A DNA stretch of 64,000 nt. Source: Silurus meridionalis (lineage: Eukaryota > Chordata > Actinopteri > Siluriformes > Siluridae). Each line of letters begins with the position of its first letter. Position 1 is the first letter of the stretch. The notes under the pieces are model-generated. The model ran no database searches. It was not told where the DNA came from and worked only from the letters and a program-made list of their open reading frames with translations. Shown here in pieces: positions 24,985-34,896 of the stretch. Position numbers and translations under genes: made by a program. The stretch covers positions 6,187,286 through 6,251,285 of the forward strand of contig NC_060902.1 of NCBI RefSeq assembly GCF_014805685.1, in the 5' to 3' direction.

Positions 24985-25315
24985 GTTTAAATGCAACAAA
25001 CTATCTTAAAGGCAAAAGCACACAAGAATTGGACTGGAAGAAAGTTCTGTGGACAAATGAGTCTAAATTTGACAACTGTAACATTAACAGAAGAACTTAG
25101 GTAAGATGTACAGTTGAGAAGTTGTCACCAGACTGCCTTACATCTACGGTCAAGCATGGAGGTGGAAGCTTAATTGTTTAATTAATTGGGGTTGTTGTGG
25201 AGCGTGTAAACTTGGAGACTTGGTACAGGTAAGAGAAATACTAAAGCAACATTGCTACCATTTCATACTTCAGTGCCATGCAAATTCATTTGGACTGTGG
25301 CTAAATGGAACCAAC
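24985..25315 (+). pseudogene. Tc1-like transposase pseudogene, lineage B, 5' part
   Basis: Encodes a piece like DWKKVLWTNESKF near 25031-25070, then broken frames, then VKHGGGSLIV near 25150. These are the second-Asp region and GGGS-MVWG region of Tc1 DD34E transposases. The second catalytic Asp is replaced by Asn, and frames are interrupted, so it cannot be active. It continues at 26451 after a hAT insertion. Confidence 0.8.
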
Positions 25316-26450
25316 CAGGGCTGCAACGACTAATCAATAAAATCGATAATAATTGATAATGAAATTCGTTGTCAACGAATGCCGTTATCAATTAGTTGGG
25401 CTGCTCAAGTTACTGCTTAGCGTAACGGTAAGATAGAAGACAAATGAAAATAAGACAGAAAACAACGGTGTGTACTGAGTCAACGCAGAGGAGCAAAAGA
25501 AAACACACTGGTGTCCCTTATGAAGGCAAAACATCAGCAGGGTTAGCAAATACGTATATAATGTATTTCCTCATCATGTCAAAATGGTGTAGTTTAATCA
25601 GGTGCTATTGTGTAAACTGTTTGTTTGCTAACTTCAGGACAGTCGAACTGGATCTGTTCTGTCATGACTCGCGAGCATCAGGTTGCTCAATCAGCTCGCT
25701 CACAACATAGTCATAGATTCAATTAAAACGTTGCAAACAAACACTAAAAGCAGAAAATATAACAGCAGAAATAAACGATTACATTTTTAGTCACTGTTGT
25801 TTGTTTTAGCTAATGTTCATGCTTTTGTACACCAATGCATATTTTGTCCTTTGTATTTATGCCTGTTAGCTTGCTAGTTTTTTTTATAGCATTTGTCTAC
25901 TACAACAGTTGACTTATGTTTTTCAATGTGATTTACTGCAGCTTTACTATGTTCAAATGCTTGTTTTTAATGTTTCTATATTTAATTTATGCATATATCA
26001 TTTAATTAATATGCATATAAATAAAATGTATTATATTCCAGATGCTTATATCTTCACAACTAAACAGTGTCTGTATTTGTTTTAAAGAATAGTTGTCCAC
26101 TTGCCACCTGCAATTATCATTAAAAACAATACAAATGTTGATTTACACAATTTACACATTGCATACTCAATAAACTTTAAAATTATAAAATTAAAGATAG
26201 TTAAAGTATTATTTTTTTATTATTATTAATCTTGTTTTATTATTATTAATAATTCAAGAGATTTATATATAAATCTCTTGAATTAGGTATCTATAAAACA
26301 GATTATTTCATTGTTTTTATCTGATTAATCAATCAATAATAATAATAAAACAAGATTAATAATAAAAAAATACAATAATAAAAATCATCTGATTAATCGG
26401 TTAAAATTTTAAATAATTAATCATTTAAATAATCTTTATTTGCAGCCCTA
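25316..26450 (+). mobile_element. Non-autonomous hAT element splitting the lineage-B Tc1 copy
   Basis: A 1135-bp element with ends CAGGGCTGCAACGAC (left) and TTTGCAGCCCTA (right, inverted), typical of hAT. It is flanked by GAACCAAC (25308-25315) and AAACCAAA (26451-26458), an imperfect 8-bp duplication. No transposase motif is visible. The right third holds a large AT-rich hairpin centred at about 26268-26290. Confidence 0.75.
26251..26284. repeat. Perfect 34-bp palindrome inside the hAT element
   Basis: AATTCAAGAGATTTATA is followed directly by its reverse complement. It sits inside a larger inverted repeat whose arms are about 26210-26250 and 26334-26373 (ATTAATCTTGTTTTATTATT against its complement). 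Confidence 0.92.
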
Positions 26451-26800
26451 AAACCAAATTCACCATAAATCAATACAAAGACCTGAAGCACATGTCCAAG
26501 CTCTGTAGGCATTCTTTGGAGAGTAAAAATTGGCTGGAGTTGTTATCTGCCCAGTCACCACACCTAAACCCTATTGAACTGCTCTCAGATAAACTGTATT
26601 GCAGGGTCAGAAAGAAACTGCGAAGAACACCTTTGGCAAGTTTTACAAGAGGCATGGCGAAGTATTTCAGCTGAATGTTTGGAGAAACACACTGTCCAAT
26701 TGCCAAGAGTGTGTAAAGCTTTTACTCATGCTAAAGGAGGATTTAAAAAAAAAGTTTAACATCTGCACATTTATATGGTATATAAATTGGTCAAACTAAA
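26451..26800 (+). pseudogene. Tc1-like transposase pseudogene, lineage B, 3' part
   Basis: Encodes the C-terminal third: SPHLNPIELLSDKL (the Glu of DD34E is in the PIEL motif and is kept), RVRKKLRRT, LWQVLQEAW in a shifted frame, and RVCKAFTHAKGGF in another. The trail of frames shows several indels. It joins the 5' part at 25315 across the hAT insertion. Confidence 0.82.
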
Positions 26801-27329
26801 TCTTCATGACATTAAATAACCTACTTGTTTCATACACACAAAGGAATCTGCATCTGTCTCTTCAAAACCATAAAGGGTGTATACAGATTTTGACATTTTA
26901 CAGAATATATTATAAGCATTGTTTATAACACACTAACACCCAAGTATTAAGAAAGACATTTCAGCTTTAGTTTTGCTGAGTGCATTATGTTCAGTTCTAG
27001 AAACACTGACCAAGTATTTTCCCAGTTTGTAAAACTCTGTAATTTGATTGTCTGGTAATAAATCTGCTATAATAAAGCTGCTTTTATTGTATAATCGAAA
27101 TTGTCAGTTTTACGATACAGTATATGATTGATCATATTCTCAAGAAACTCGTCTTTCTGTGTTGCACTCGGAAAGTCGGAGTAATTTATTTTCTCTAACA
27201 TCCCAATTAATACGGTGAGATTATCAGGATCCCACACTACACAACTTTACAACTTCTGAGAGAACCTGTCAGTATGTCTACTACTGAACATAGTGCACTC
27301 AGCAAACTGAAGTGGACACATTGTGTTAT

Positions 27330-28740
27330 AAACAATGCTTGTAATGCATTTTAACACTTTCTGAATGCATTTTTAAACACTGCTATGACCTCTCATGTCT
27401 ATCCATAACCTTAACATTTATATAAGTTATAACATGCATTCATGGGTAAAGATATCACTTTCATAAAAAAATTAAAAAACCTGTAAAACTGTGCATAATG
27501 CATTATGAATGTATTATACAGTAGAATACTTACAGTACATATCCTATAAATATGTCCTTCTTATGAACCGTTAACATACCATAGAAATGCATTATGTCTT
27601 GTTTTGGGGGACATTTTAAAGGCCTTCATAGAATGCGTATGACTTATGAATACATTCTAATGTGTTATGAATGCATTCATACGTTGTGAAACATCCATAA
27701 TTTGTGATGCATGTGGATATACGCATAAGTCAATACAAGTATGGCACAAAAACTCTTACCAAACTTTTACTGACATGTTATAAATGCATTCATAGGTCAC
27801 GAAGCATTTAATCCTCATAGAAAGCTGTGTGAAAGCATAACAACTTGTCATGAATGCATTCATAGGTTGGGGAATATAGTATGTGAGCTACAGACAAAGT
27901 GTCCTAATGCCTTGTAAATACATTATAACATGTTACGTATGTTTCTGTAAGTACTGACATATAGTCAACATAGTGTTTTGAAGCATTACAGTATGAATGC
28001 ATTATTAGATGTTATGGAAGTGTCCATTAATCATTACATATATGGCCTCAAAAATCTTACCAAAATTTGAATAACACAGTCATGATGCCTATGGTCTTCA
28101 TAGATAGTGTTTCAAAGCATTATGAATAGATAAATTATGAATAAATTATAACATGCATGGCCCAAAAAAGTCCTACCAAACTTTTAACATTTAGCATAAT
28201 GCTGTGTGAATGCACTATGACATTTTACTGAATGCATTCATAGGTCAAGAAACATTTGATTCTCATAGACAGCTGTGTGAATGCATAACAACTTGTTATG
28301 AATGCATTTAAAGATCATGAAACAATGTTTTCAGAGAAACCTATTAATGCCTATTAGTACATTTATGTTGTATATATCCATAAGTAATGATATATATGAT
28401 CTTTATAGAAAGTGTTTTAAAGCATTATGAATGCATTATCACATGTCGTGAATGTAACTATAAGTCATTACTATGGCCAAGATAAGGTCTTGCGAAACTT
28501 TTATTAATGCCATTTAAATGCGTTATAACTGTGTTATGAATGCATTCATTAGTCATGATATAATTTGTCCTTATAAACAGCTGAGTAAATGTAAAAACTT
28601 GTAAAACTTTTTTAAAAGCATGCATAGGTCGGAAAACAAGTGGTCTTCAGAGAAAGTGTTCTGATGCCTTGTGCATGCATTATAACGTTATGAATGCATT
28701 TCTAAGTCCAGAAGCATTTGGTCTTTAGAAAAAAGTGCTT
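27330..28740. repeat. Degenerate tandem array rich in TGAATGCATTCA
   Basis: About 1.4 kb of diverged tandem units. The palindromic core (T)GAATGCATT(CA) occurs around 15 times, with recurring companions such as AGGTCA-GAA-CATTTG, TCTTCATAGAAAGTGTT and TACCAAACTTTTA. Larger blocks recur (similar strings at about 27757 and 28172, then a weaker one near 28490), suggesting higher-order repeats of 300-400 bp. It ends about 30 bp from the ASIC splice donor, within intron 1. No coding frame crosses it. Confidence 0.8.
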
Positions 28741-28768
28741 TTTTGTGTTATACCAAATTTGGGAGCTC

Positions 28769-28770
28769 AC
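28769..28770 (-). other. Splice donor (GT) of the ASIC first coding exon
   Basis: On the minus strand the coding frame reads AATGGCAG followed by GTGAGC, a good match to the vertebrate donor consensus, and reading on gives a stop codon at once. The ASIC family continues beyond this point, so the intron call follows both from the site and from the truncated homology. The intron is phase 2. Confidence 0.88.
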
Positions 28771-29138
28771 CTGCCATTGAGCAGCGCGAGCAGCTCTCCC
28801 GCATGGTACAGGTCATTGCGCGTGACGCGGCTGAAGCGGAAGGAGTTGAGGTTGCAGAAGGTCACGGCTGGGAAGGTCATCAGTGGGGTCGCGATCTCGT
28901 CCAGCTTGGTCACGTGCGGGTACTGCAGGTAGAAGCGCACGCGGTCGGCGCACACGAACACGAGGAACGAGAGCGAGCCTGCGAAGAAGATGATCCACAG
29001 GCAGCGGCGCACGCACAGCCGCTCGTAGGTGAACATGTGGGCGATGCCGTGCAGCGTGGACCTGCTCGCGAAAACTTCGATGGGCGCCGGTCGCTCGCAT
29101 TCCACGTTGTCGTCGTCGTTTTCGCCTCGGAGATCCAT
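28771..29138 (-). CDS. asic1: Acid-sensing ion channel (ASIC1-type), first coding exon
   Basis: Encodes the N-terminal 122 residues plus two bases of the next codon of a proton-gated, amiloride-sensitive sodium channel (ENaC/degenerin family), which forms trimers in neuronal plasma membrane. Seen: a short acidic N-terminus; the family HG gating motif at residues 30-31 (STLHGIAH); the first membrane helix at about residues 43-68; a start of the extracellular domain with HVTKLDE (75-81), where ASIC1 has pH-sensing residues; FPAVTFCN (89-96) with the first conserved ectodomain cysteine (C95); and [13 protein letters not shown] (108-120). The exon closes with a GTGAGC donor in phase 2. The start at 29138 matches the usual MDL/MEL start of ASIC1/2 and has G at -3 and +4. 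Residues such as YERL and LLN resemble ASIC1 more than ASIC2, but the teleost paralog (asic1a, b or c) is not settled. The 28.7 kb downstream hold no second exon that I recognise, so intron 1 is long. Confidence 0.93.
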
Positions 29139-29210
29139 AGCTGGTGCGCGGACACGGGACTCGGGACGCGCGTGAGCAGGGGGGAAAGACGACAACAACA
29201 AAAAAACGAG
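28775..29210. promoter_or_regulatory. CpG-rich block over the ASIC first exon
   Basis: This stretch is rich in G+C and CpG (for example many GCGCACG, GGTCGCG and CGTCGTCG strings) while sequence on both sides is AT-rich and CpG-poor. CpG-rich first exons are typical of vertebrate promoter-proximal regions, so transcription probably starts nearby at higher coordinates. No TATA box was recognised. The exact transcription start cannot be read from sequence. Confidence 0.6.
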
Positions 29211-29599
29211 ATCACCAAGTTTTTCTCGGGGTCTTTAACGGAGACGCAGTCCAGGCTTGATGAGTGCCGGAGCGTTTACTTTCATCCCTCAACAGAAAAT
29301 CGATCGATCCTCCACTACTGATTGAGACACCGGAAATGAGCTTTTACCCCTTTTTTTCTTTCCTTTCTTTTTTTCCTTCTTAGTAGAACGATCCACGTGA
29401 GACGGCGTTCATTTCCAGTCGCCCACCAACCACCAAAGTCCTGACAAGTAAACGACTCCACGTGCTTTTTAAACGGGTTAATAATCAAAAGAACGCGCGC
29501 GGGGTTTGTTTAGAAACAGCATGTTTACAAAGCTGTCACTGGGAACACACATCTCCATCCCCCGGTGTGCTCCTTCCTGTCCGCGAGCGACATCCAGAA

Positions 29600-29617
29600 A
29601 CACACACACACACACAC
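29600..29617. repeat. (AC)n microsatellite
   Basis: About nine AC units lie in the upstream flank of the ASIC exon, some 460 bp from its ATG. On the coding strand they read as (GT)n. Confidence 0.9.
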
Positions 29618-29904
29618 GGGATAGAATAAGAGCGAGAAATCCAAATCTAAAGATAATTCGGTCCAAATAAAATAAATACAGTAAGTTCTCGTTTCTCTAA
29701 ATCCGAATATGTGCACGAGATGGTCACTCGAGATCTCCTGGATGCCTGGCTCCTTTCCCAGCTCTGCTCTGACCGTGGTGATGCCCTGAATCCCTCCTTT
29801 ATGAAGCTTCGATGTGGTGATGTGGACGAGGATCACGTCTTCAGCTCACAACGGAGGACGGAGGGATGTGAGAGGAGAAAACACACCGACTCTCAACCTT
29901 ATTC

Positions 29905-29950
29905 ATACACACATACACACACGCACGCGCGCACCCGCGCACACACTGCG
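29905..29950. repeat. Alternating purine-pyrimidine CA/CG tract, Z-DNA-prone
   Basis: The tract alternates purine and pyrimidine almost throughout, moving from AC repeats into CGCGCG-containing sequence (core GCACGCGCGCACCCGCGCAC). Such mixed CA/CG runs are the classical Z-DNA-forming type. It lies about 0.8 kb upstream of the ASIC ATG. Confidence 0.75.
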
Positions 29951-30020
29951 ACGCCGCGTCCACATCAGTGCACCATTAGCCTTGGTTTTGGTCCGACTCG
30001 ACCATTTTTTGCGTCTGTCA

Positions 30021-30071
30021 GAAATAAAGAAAGAGAGAGAACGAGAGAGAGAGAGAGAGAGAGAGAGGGGA
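30021..30071. repeat. (GA)n purine tract
   Basis: About 50 bp are almost pure purine on the plus strand, mostly GAGAGA, interrupted once by ACG. Long GA mirror tracts can form triplex (H-DNA) and bind GAGA-type factors. It is about 0.9 kb upstream of the ASIC ATG. Confidence 0.85.
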
Positions 30072-30212
30072 TGGTGTTGGTGGTGGTTTTTGCTGAGCTC
30101 GCGGGTGTCTGAATGTGCAGCTTCCAGCCTTTCTGAACACTATTGATCTGACTCACCTGCTCCCACTATGCTAATGTCATTATCACGGCAATCATACATC
30201 TAATCTCCCTGT

Positions 30213-30446
30213 AGAGACCACCAATGCCCCAGGGCACTCCATGGATTTACCCAATTAGGGTACCTGTGGAAATTGGGCTACTGTTGGCTGAAGGAGTAGA
30301 AGGAGAGGAAGATGTCTACAGAGGAAGACATGCAAGTAGTTGGGTTGAAAGAGGCAGATGTGGAGGACAGGGGGGTATGGAGATGGATGATCCGCTGTGG
30401 CGACCCCTAATGGGAGCAGCGGAAAGAAGAAGAGGAAAAAGTTGTT
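30213..30446 (+). mobile_element. LINE fragment with RTE-type 3' tail
   Basis: The end GATGATCCGCTGTGGCGACC, then CCTAATGGGAGCAGCGGAAAGAAG, matches the 3' end of the RTE copy at 61052-61860. The upstream part (GAAATTGGGCTACTGTTGGC) has no counterpart in that copy, so it may come from a related family or a composite. The A-rich end AAGAAGAAGAGGAAAAAG is the tail. It lies in the ASIC upstream flank. Confidence 0.7.
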
Positions 30447-30549
30447 CACCAAAAATACCCAAAGATGCACTGTAAAGGAAAGCCTTCGAAAACATTTGGA
30501 AAAAAAACAAATCAGAAATGAGTTGCTGAAAGAGTGCTGAAGAACACAA

Positions 30550-32260
30550 TTAAAACCCTTATAAAATTCGTCATACGAATCGAAATGGTTTTAATGGGAA
30601 TTTTAACGGTCTCTGAGAAGTGAAATGTCTAGTGCAGGGGTCACCAACGCGGTCCCCGCAAGGACCACATGAGTCGCCTGCGAGCCTTTTCTAAAAATAG
30701 CTGTCTCCTACTTTGTTAAATCATTGTTGATTATTATGAGAAATAATTAACATGATCAGCGTCTTCACATAGATGAATATCATTATTTATTAATCATAAC
30801 ATGTAATAAAAGGTCAATTGAGCAAATTTGTTATTTCAGATCAAACTGAAAACTGTGTGTATCAAACTGGTAGCCCTTCACATTAATCGGTACCCAAGAG
30901 GTAGCTCTCAGTTTTAAAAAGGTTGGTGACCCCTGGTCTAGTGGATACCATTTAAGACCGCTAGAACACCTTTGGCAGCGATGGGCTCTACTGATGTTTC
31001 AGCATCTTAGACTATAAATCGAAACACATCATATATAATGGTCCATTTGGGTCTCTAATGGTAATTTATTACCTTCTATTGGTGGTATATTATGTCTAGT
31101 GAAATCCATTATAGTCTTTACTTAACAATTACGAGTCTTAGACATTTAAACATTATCTAGATTACATGCAAGAAAAGTGAATGGATGCTGGAAAAAAAAA
31201 AAGAAAACCTCTATTAAAATTTGTAATGTTTCATTAGGGAATTGTATTGTTTTTATTGGAAACTCTAATGGTCCCTGTGGGTTTTTAATGGTAATTTTCT
31301 ACCTTCTATTGGTGGTATATTATGTCTAGTGAATACTATAAATGACCTATAGAACACCTTTGAAGAATGTAGATCACATCTTAGTCTAGACAATACATCA
31401 AACACATACATAAAGCAATAAATAGGATGGATTTATGTTGGAATAAAAACAATAGAATTAAAAATATAATAAAGTAATTGAATCTCCAATGGCACCTGTG
31501 TGTCTCTAATGGTAACTTCTGTTGGTGGTATGTTATGTCCAGCAGACTCCACCAAATACATATAGAGCACCTTTGGTATCATGTAGATCACATCTTAATT
31601 TCTTCTGACATTTAAGAGTCTAAGGCAAGAAAGGGGGTGCTCTCATAAAATTTGTAATGGTTTTAATTGGGAATTGTATTGCATTAATAGGAAACCTCAA
31701 TGTCTCTGTGGGTCTCTAATGGGAATTTGTTATCTTTGAGTGATGGTATGTTATGTCAAGTGGATACCATTAAAGACCTATAGAACACATTTGGCATCAT
31801 GTACAGTAGATCACATCTCATTTTCTTCTGACAATTATGAGTCTTAGTCAATAAATCAGACATAGCATTCAGGCAACCTGCAAGAAAAGTAAATGGATGG
31901 ATGCAGGGGGAAAAACAAGAGAACCTCTCATTAAAATTGTTTGTATTGACAATTTTGAGTCGGACAAAAACATCAAAAATCTGGATTAGCTGCAAGAAAG
32001 GTGGATGGATAAATACTGGGAAAAAGTGACCAAACAAGAGAACCTCTCATAAAATTTTTAATAGTTTTAATTAGAAAATGTATAGTTTTTAATGGAAAGT
32101 CTAATGAGGCCTGTGGGTCTCTACTAGTAACTTTGTTGATAAGTTATGTTTAGTGGATACCATTAACAATGAATAGAACACTTTTGTCAACTTGGAAATC
32201 ACATTTTGGTATTTACTGGACACCAGTAGGGACCATTAGGACATCAGGATCCAGATTCCA
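30550..32260. repeat. Degenerate tandem array, unit about 215-230 bp
   Basis: The landmark GGTGGTATATTATGTCTAGTG or a close variant recurs: its GTCTAGTG part lies at 31094, 31324, 31537, 31755 and 32148, giving steps of 230, 213, 218 and 393. Between landmarks the units share CTATAGAACACCTTTGG-ATC, GTAGATCACATCTTA and TCTCATAAAATTTGTAATGG. An earlier unit is interrupted by a hAT MITE at 30635-30935. The last step contains an extra partial unit. No coding motif is seen. Confidence 0.82.
30635..30935 (+). mobile_element. hAT MITE (CAGGGGTCACCAAC family), copy 1
   Basis: A 301-bp element starting CAGGGGTCACCAAC and ending GGTTGGTGACCCCTG, perfect inverted ends. It is flanked by perfect 8-bp duplications GTCTAGTG (30627-30634 and 30936-30943). 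It sits inside a unit of the 30550-32260 array, so it is younger than the array. Copy 2 is at 62154-62474. Confidence 0.95.
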
Positions 32261-34010
32261 ATATGTTTCTACAGCAATTTCTTTGGTTCAATTTCTGAAG
32301 TGAGGTGATTTCTTTAGTGGTGATGTACACAAAAACCAACTGCACAACAAAAACCATATGGTAATTGTTTTAAATGTTTACAACCTGATGGTGTGTAGTG
32401 GTGTGCAATTCCTATAAAAGTGTGTAAATATAATAAAAGATTACTATGCAATAGATCCTGATTGTTCTTCATATGAAGGTTTCTGTTCTAGTCAGGAACA
32501 GAAGCAGCTCCACACCCTCTCCAAAGCACTCCTCTTTCCTTAAAAATGTGAAATATGTTCTTAGAAATGAATTAAGCCACACTTCTGTTTAACAAATTTC
32601 ATATTTGATCTTTTTCCTTTTTTTTTTGCTTATTATTTTTCAGGATTGGTTTATGTGCTCTTGAAAGCCAATCAAGATGCGAACATACTGTAGTTTAAAA
32701 TCCAGGCAGTTGAAAATGATTAGGGTTGTCAATGTTTTTATTGCAGTTCACATAAGAGGTAACAGGGGGGATGTAAACATTACAAACTGCTCCTTAAAAT
32801 TGAAATGTCCACCTAAAACTTTACAAAGCTACGCATTAATATAACTCTTGTGCTCTGGTTATTTCTTTGTTTTGTGTGACTTTTAGCCTATTACAGGGAA
32901 AAAAAACCTTAACTAGGTAAACATCCCCCAGTACTTTTGAATGGAAACAAAAAAATATATATATAACTGTTAGTAATGTTGTTAAAAGTAAATACAGCTG
33001 CAGTAATTCACTGTGTTCACTTTGACTCTAATATCTGCTCTGACTTTCCTAAATGTCCAGCTGAGTGTTTTGGTGCTCATTTATAAGTGGAACAAAGTCA
33101 CCTTTTGCTGAGTACTAATAGATCTTATAATGTGTTTCTGAATCATGAATAAACACATACATCTAATTATATATGGTTCTTGACAGCTTGTTAGTGTTTT
33201 GTAAAGTCCCTGAATAAGGACATTTTGGAATAATGACACAAAAAAACAAATTCATGGCCTGTGGATAATAAATCAAATGCACCCTCCAGATTGCCTGCAG
33301 TGAATACAGGTCTATTAAAACAAAAAATCGCAACATTCGCTTGTATTTATTGTGTTTTATCTCACTTTGGAGTGAATCCAATGCATTTATTTTGGACCTT
33401 CATATTTTGGGGGCAAGTGTATGTAAAGGAATTTAATAGCTTTAGCTGAAGAAAATGTAACTATGTCTGTTTTTGGGTTGAAATGGAGTTGTGGAAATTA
33501 AATAAAAAATCAAGTACATTTTAGAACTGTTGGATATTGCATATATCATTTATGGTTAATAATTAATTGTTTTTGTACTATTTAGTGTTCATAGTAAATT
33601 TAGAAACAGTGGGAAAACCATTTGATAACATTGAGATTCCGCATAAAGTGCAGTGTTTGTAATGTTATATGTACAGTAGGTGTAGTTTTTAATGCATGTA
33701 TATGTTATAGTAAATAGTAAAAGGTGTAAAGGTTTACTATTATTATATTTTATATAATTGGACTGTAAACAATTGTAAACACAATGCAAAGCAGAATTTT
33801 GTAAGGTAATTGTACTTCTGTTAACTTCGGCAAATTTGTTTATAATTTTGTCACCTTTAATCGTGTGAATATGTGAAGCAAATACAAATCATTTTTAAGG
33901 TTAATTTTAAAAAACAGGGAAAAGTTTGGCTAGGGAAGCACTGAAATTCATCCAGAATGACAAGTCTATGCAGTGGTCGAAGTGGTTGAATCAATATCAG
34001 CTAATTGAGC
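32261..34010. other. No gene or known element recognised
   Basis: AT-rich upstream flank of the ASIC gene. Short open frames without motifs. Confidence 0.45.
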
Positions 34011-34135
34011 TAGTTGTGGTGGCTCAGTGGTTAAAGCGTTGTGTTACAACTTATTGTACGTTCAAATGCCGACATTGCCATGCTGCCATTGCTCATTTGT
34101 ATCCTGTTTCAGTTTTTAAGCAGCAAAATTAGCAA
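34011..34135 (+). mobile_element. tRNA-derived SINE fragment
   Basis: GTGGTGGCTCAGTGGTTAAA is an A-box head, ACGTTCAAATGCC a decayed B box, followed by CATGCTGCCATTGCTC, all in the order of common fish SINEs. The 3' body is absent; the solo LTR begins 22 bp further on. Confidence 0.5.
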
Positions 34136-34156
34136 ATATATTGTATATTGTGTTAC

Positions 34157-34508
34157 TGTCACGGAAACACCAAGCGTCAGAAACCGGGAGTGTAACAGAA
34201 TGTTCTTTATTGTCCAAACATACACACACGAGAGTTTGAGATGTGACTGAAGCAAATGGTACACTTAACTAAGTGCTACCAGGAGCATGGAAGCACAGGG
34301 TACAGAGCAGTAGGTTGTCTGGAATGATCTATGGTAGTAACCTGTAGATGAAGGGGAATAGGAACCTTATAATGGGGACAGGTAAATAGGGAACAGGTGT
34401 AGGTGATTAGTGGGAGCAGGACAGGTGTTGGTGATTAGTAGGATTGAGAAGATGAGCAAGAGTGTTGAGTGAGGGAGGGAGGGAGGTGTGGCTGGTGGTT
34501 CTCTGACA
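34157..34508 (-). mobile_element. Solo LTR with 5-bp target duplication
   Basis: A 352-bp segment with TG...CA ends on the minus strand (TGTCAGAGAACC ... CCGTGACA), flanked by perfect GTTAC repeats at 34152-34156 and 34509-34513. On the minus strand it has CATTATAAGG as a TATA-like box and ACAATAAAGAAC as a poly(A) signal (plus-strand 34206-34211) in the right order. No internal retroelement region remains, as after recombination between two LTRs. The superfamily is not assigned; Gypsy or ERV would fit the 5-bp duplication. Confidence 0.8.
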
Positions 34509-34896
34509 GTTACTATATACTACATAAAATATTACAATGTTCACTGGTGAAGTAAAATTTTGCTCCTAGAAAATTTCTTTACACTTTACACTAAATGTTT
34601 TGCAGTGAGCCTCTTTTTTTTTCTACTATTTTTTTTTTTTATTCTAAACCCTAAGGCATGAATAATGGCATCTTGCCCAGTCAAGAATGTAATGCAGATG
34701 TGTATTGTCGTTTTTTTGTAGTAGGGAATTCTTCAAACATGCATTCTGCATGATTGAGGCCAGCCTAATTCTTTCCCAGCTCTCAACTTTGCTCAGACTT
34801 GAATGATTTCCAATAGTTAGAATCCACTAGAATTTCGGTTTAGCCCATAACAAATATTGCGTATATTGTCTATGCTCCATCAAATACAAAAAAATT

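Larger units (their letters stand above)
29139..30180 (-). promoter_or_regulatory. 5' UTR / promoter-proximal flank of the ASIC exon
   Basis: On the minus strand this is the sequence immediately upstream of the ATG. It is moderately GC-rich, holds no recognisable transposon, and carries three simple-sequence tracts: (AC)n near 29600, an alternating purine-pyrimidine CA/CG tract near 29905-29950, and (GA)n near 30021-30071. Being free of transposons amid dense debris suggests it is functional or recently constrained; that is an inference. Confidence 0.45.

Noticed and set aside
27330..28740. CRISPR-like array
   Set aside because: Units are diverged, spacers are not unique and regular, and the genome is a vertebrate one.
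28743..29321. A 192-codon plus-strand open frame over the ASIC exon
   Set aside because: It is the antisense of a CpG-rich coding exon; the minus strand carries the clear ASIC protein and the plus-strand translation has no motif.
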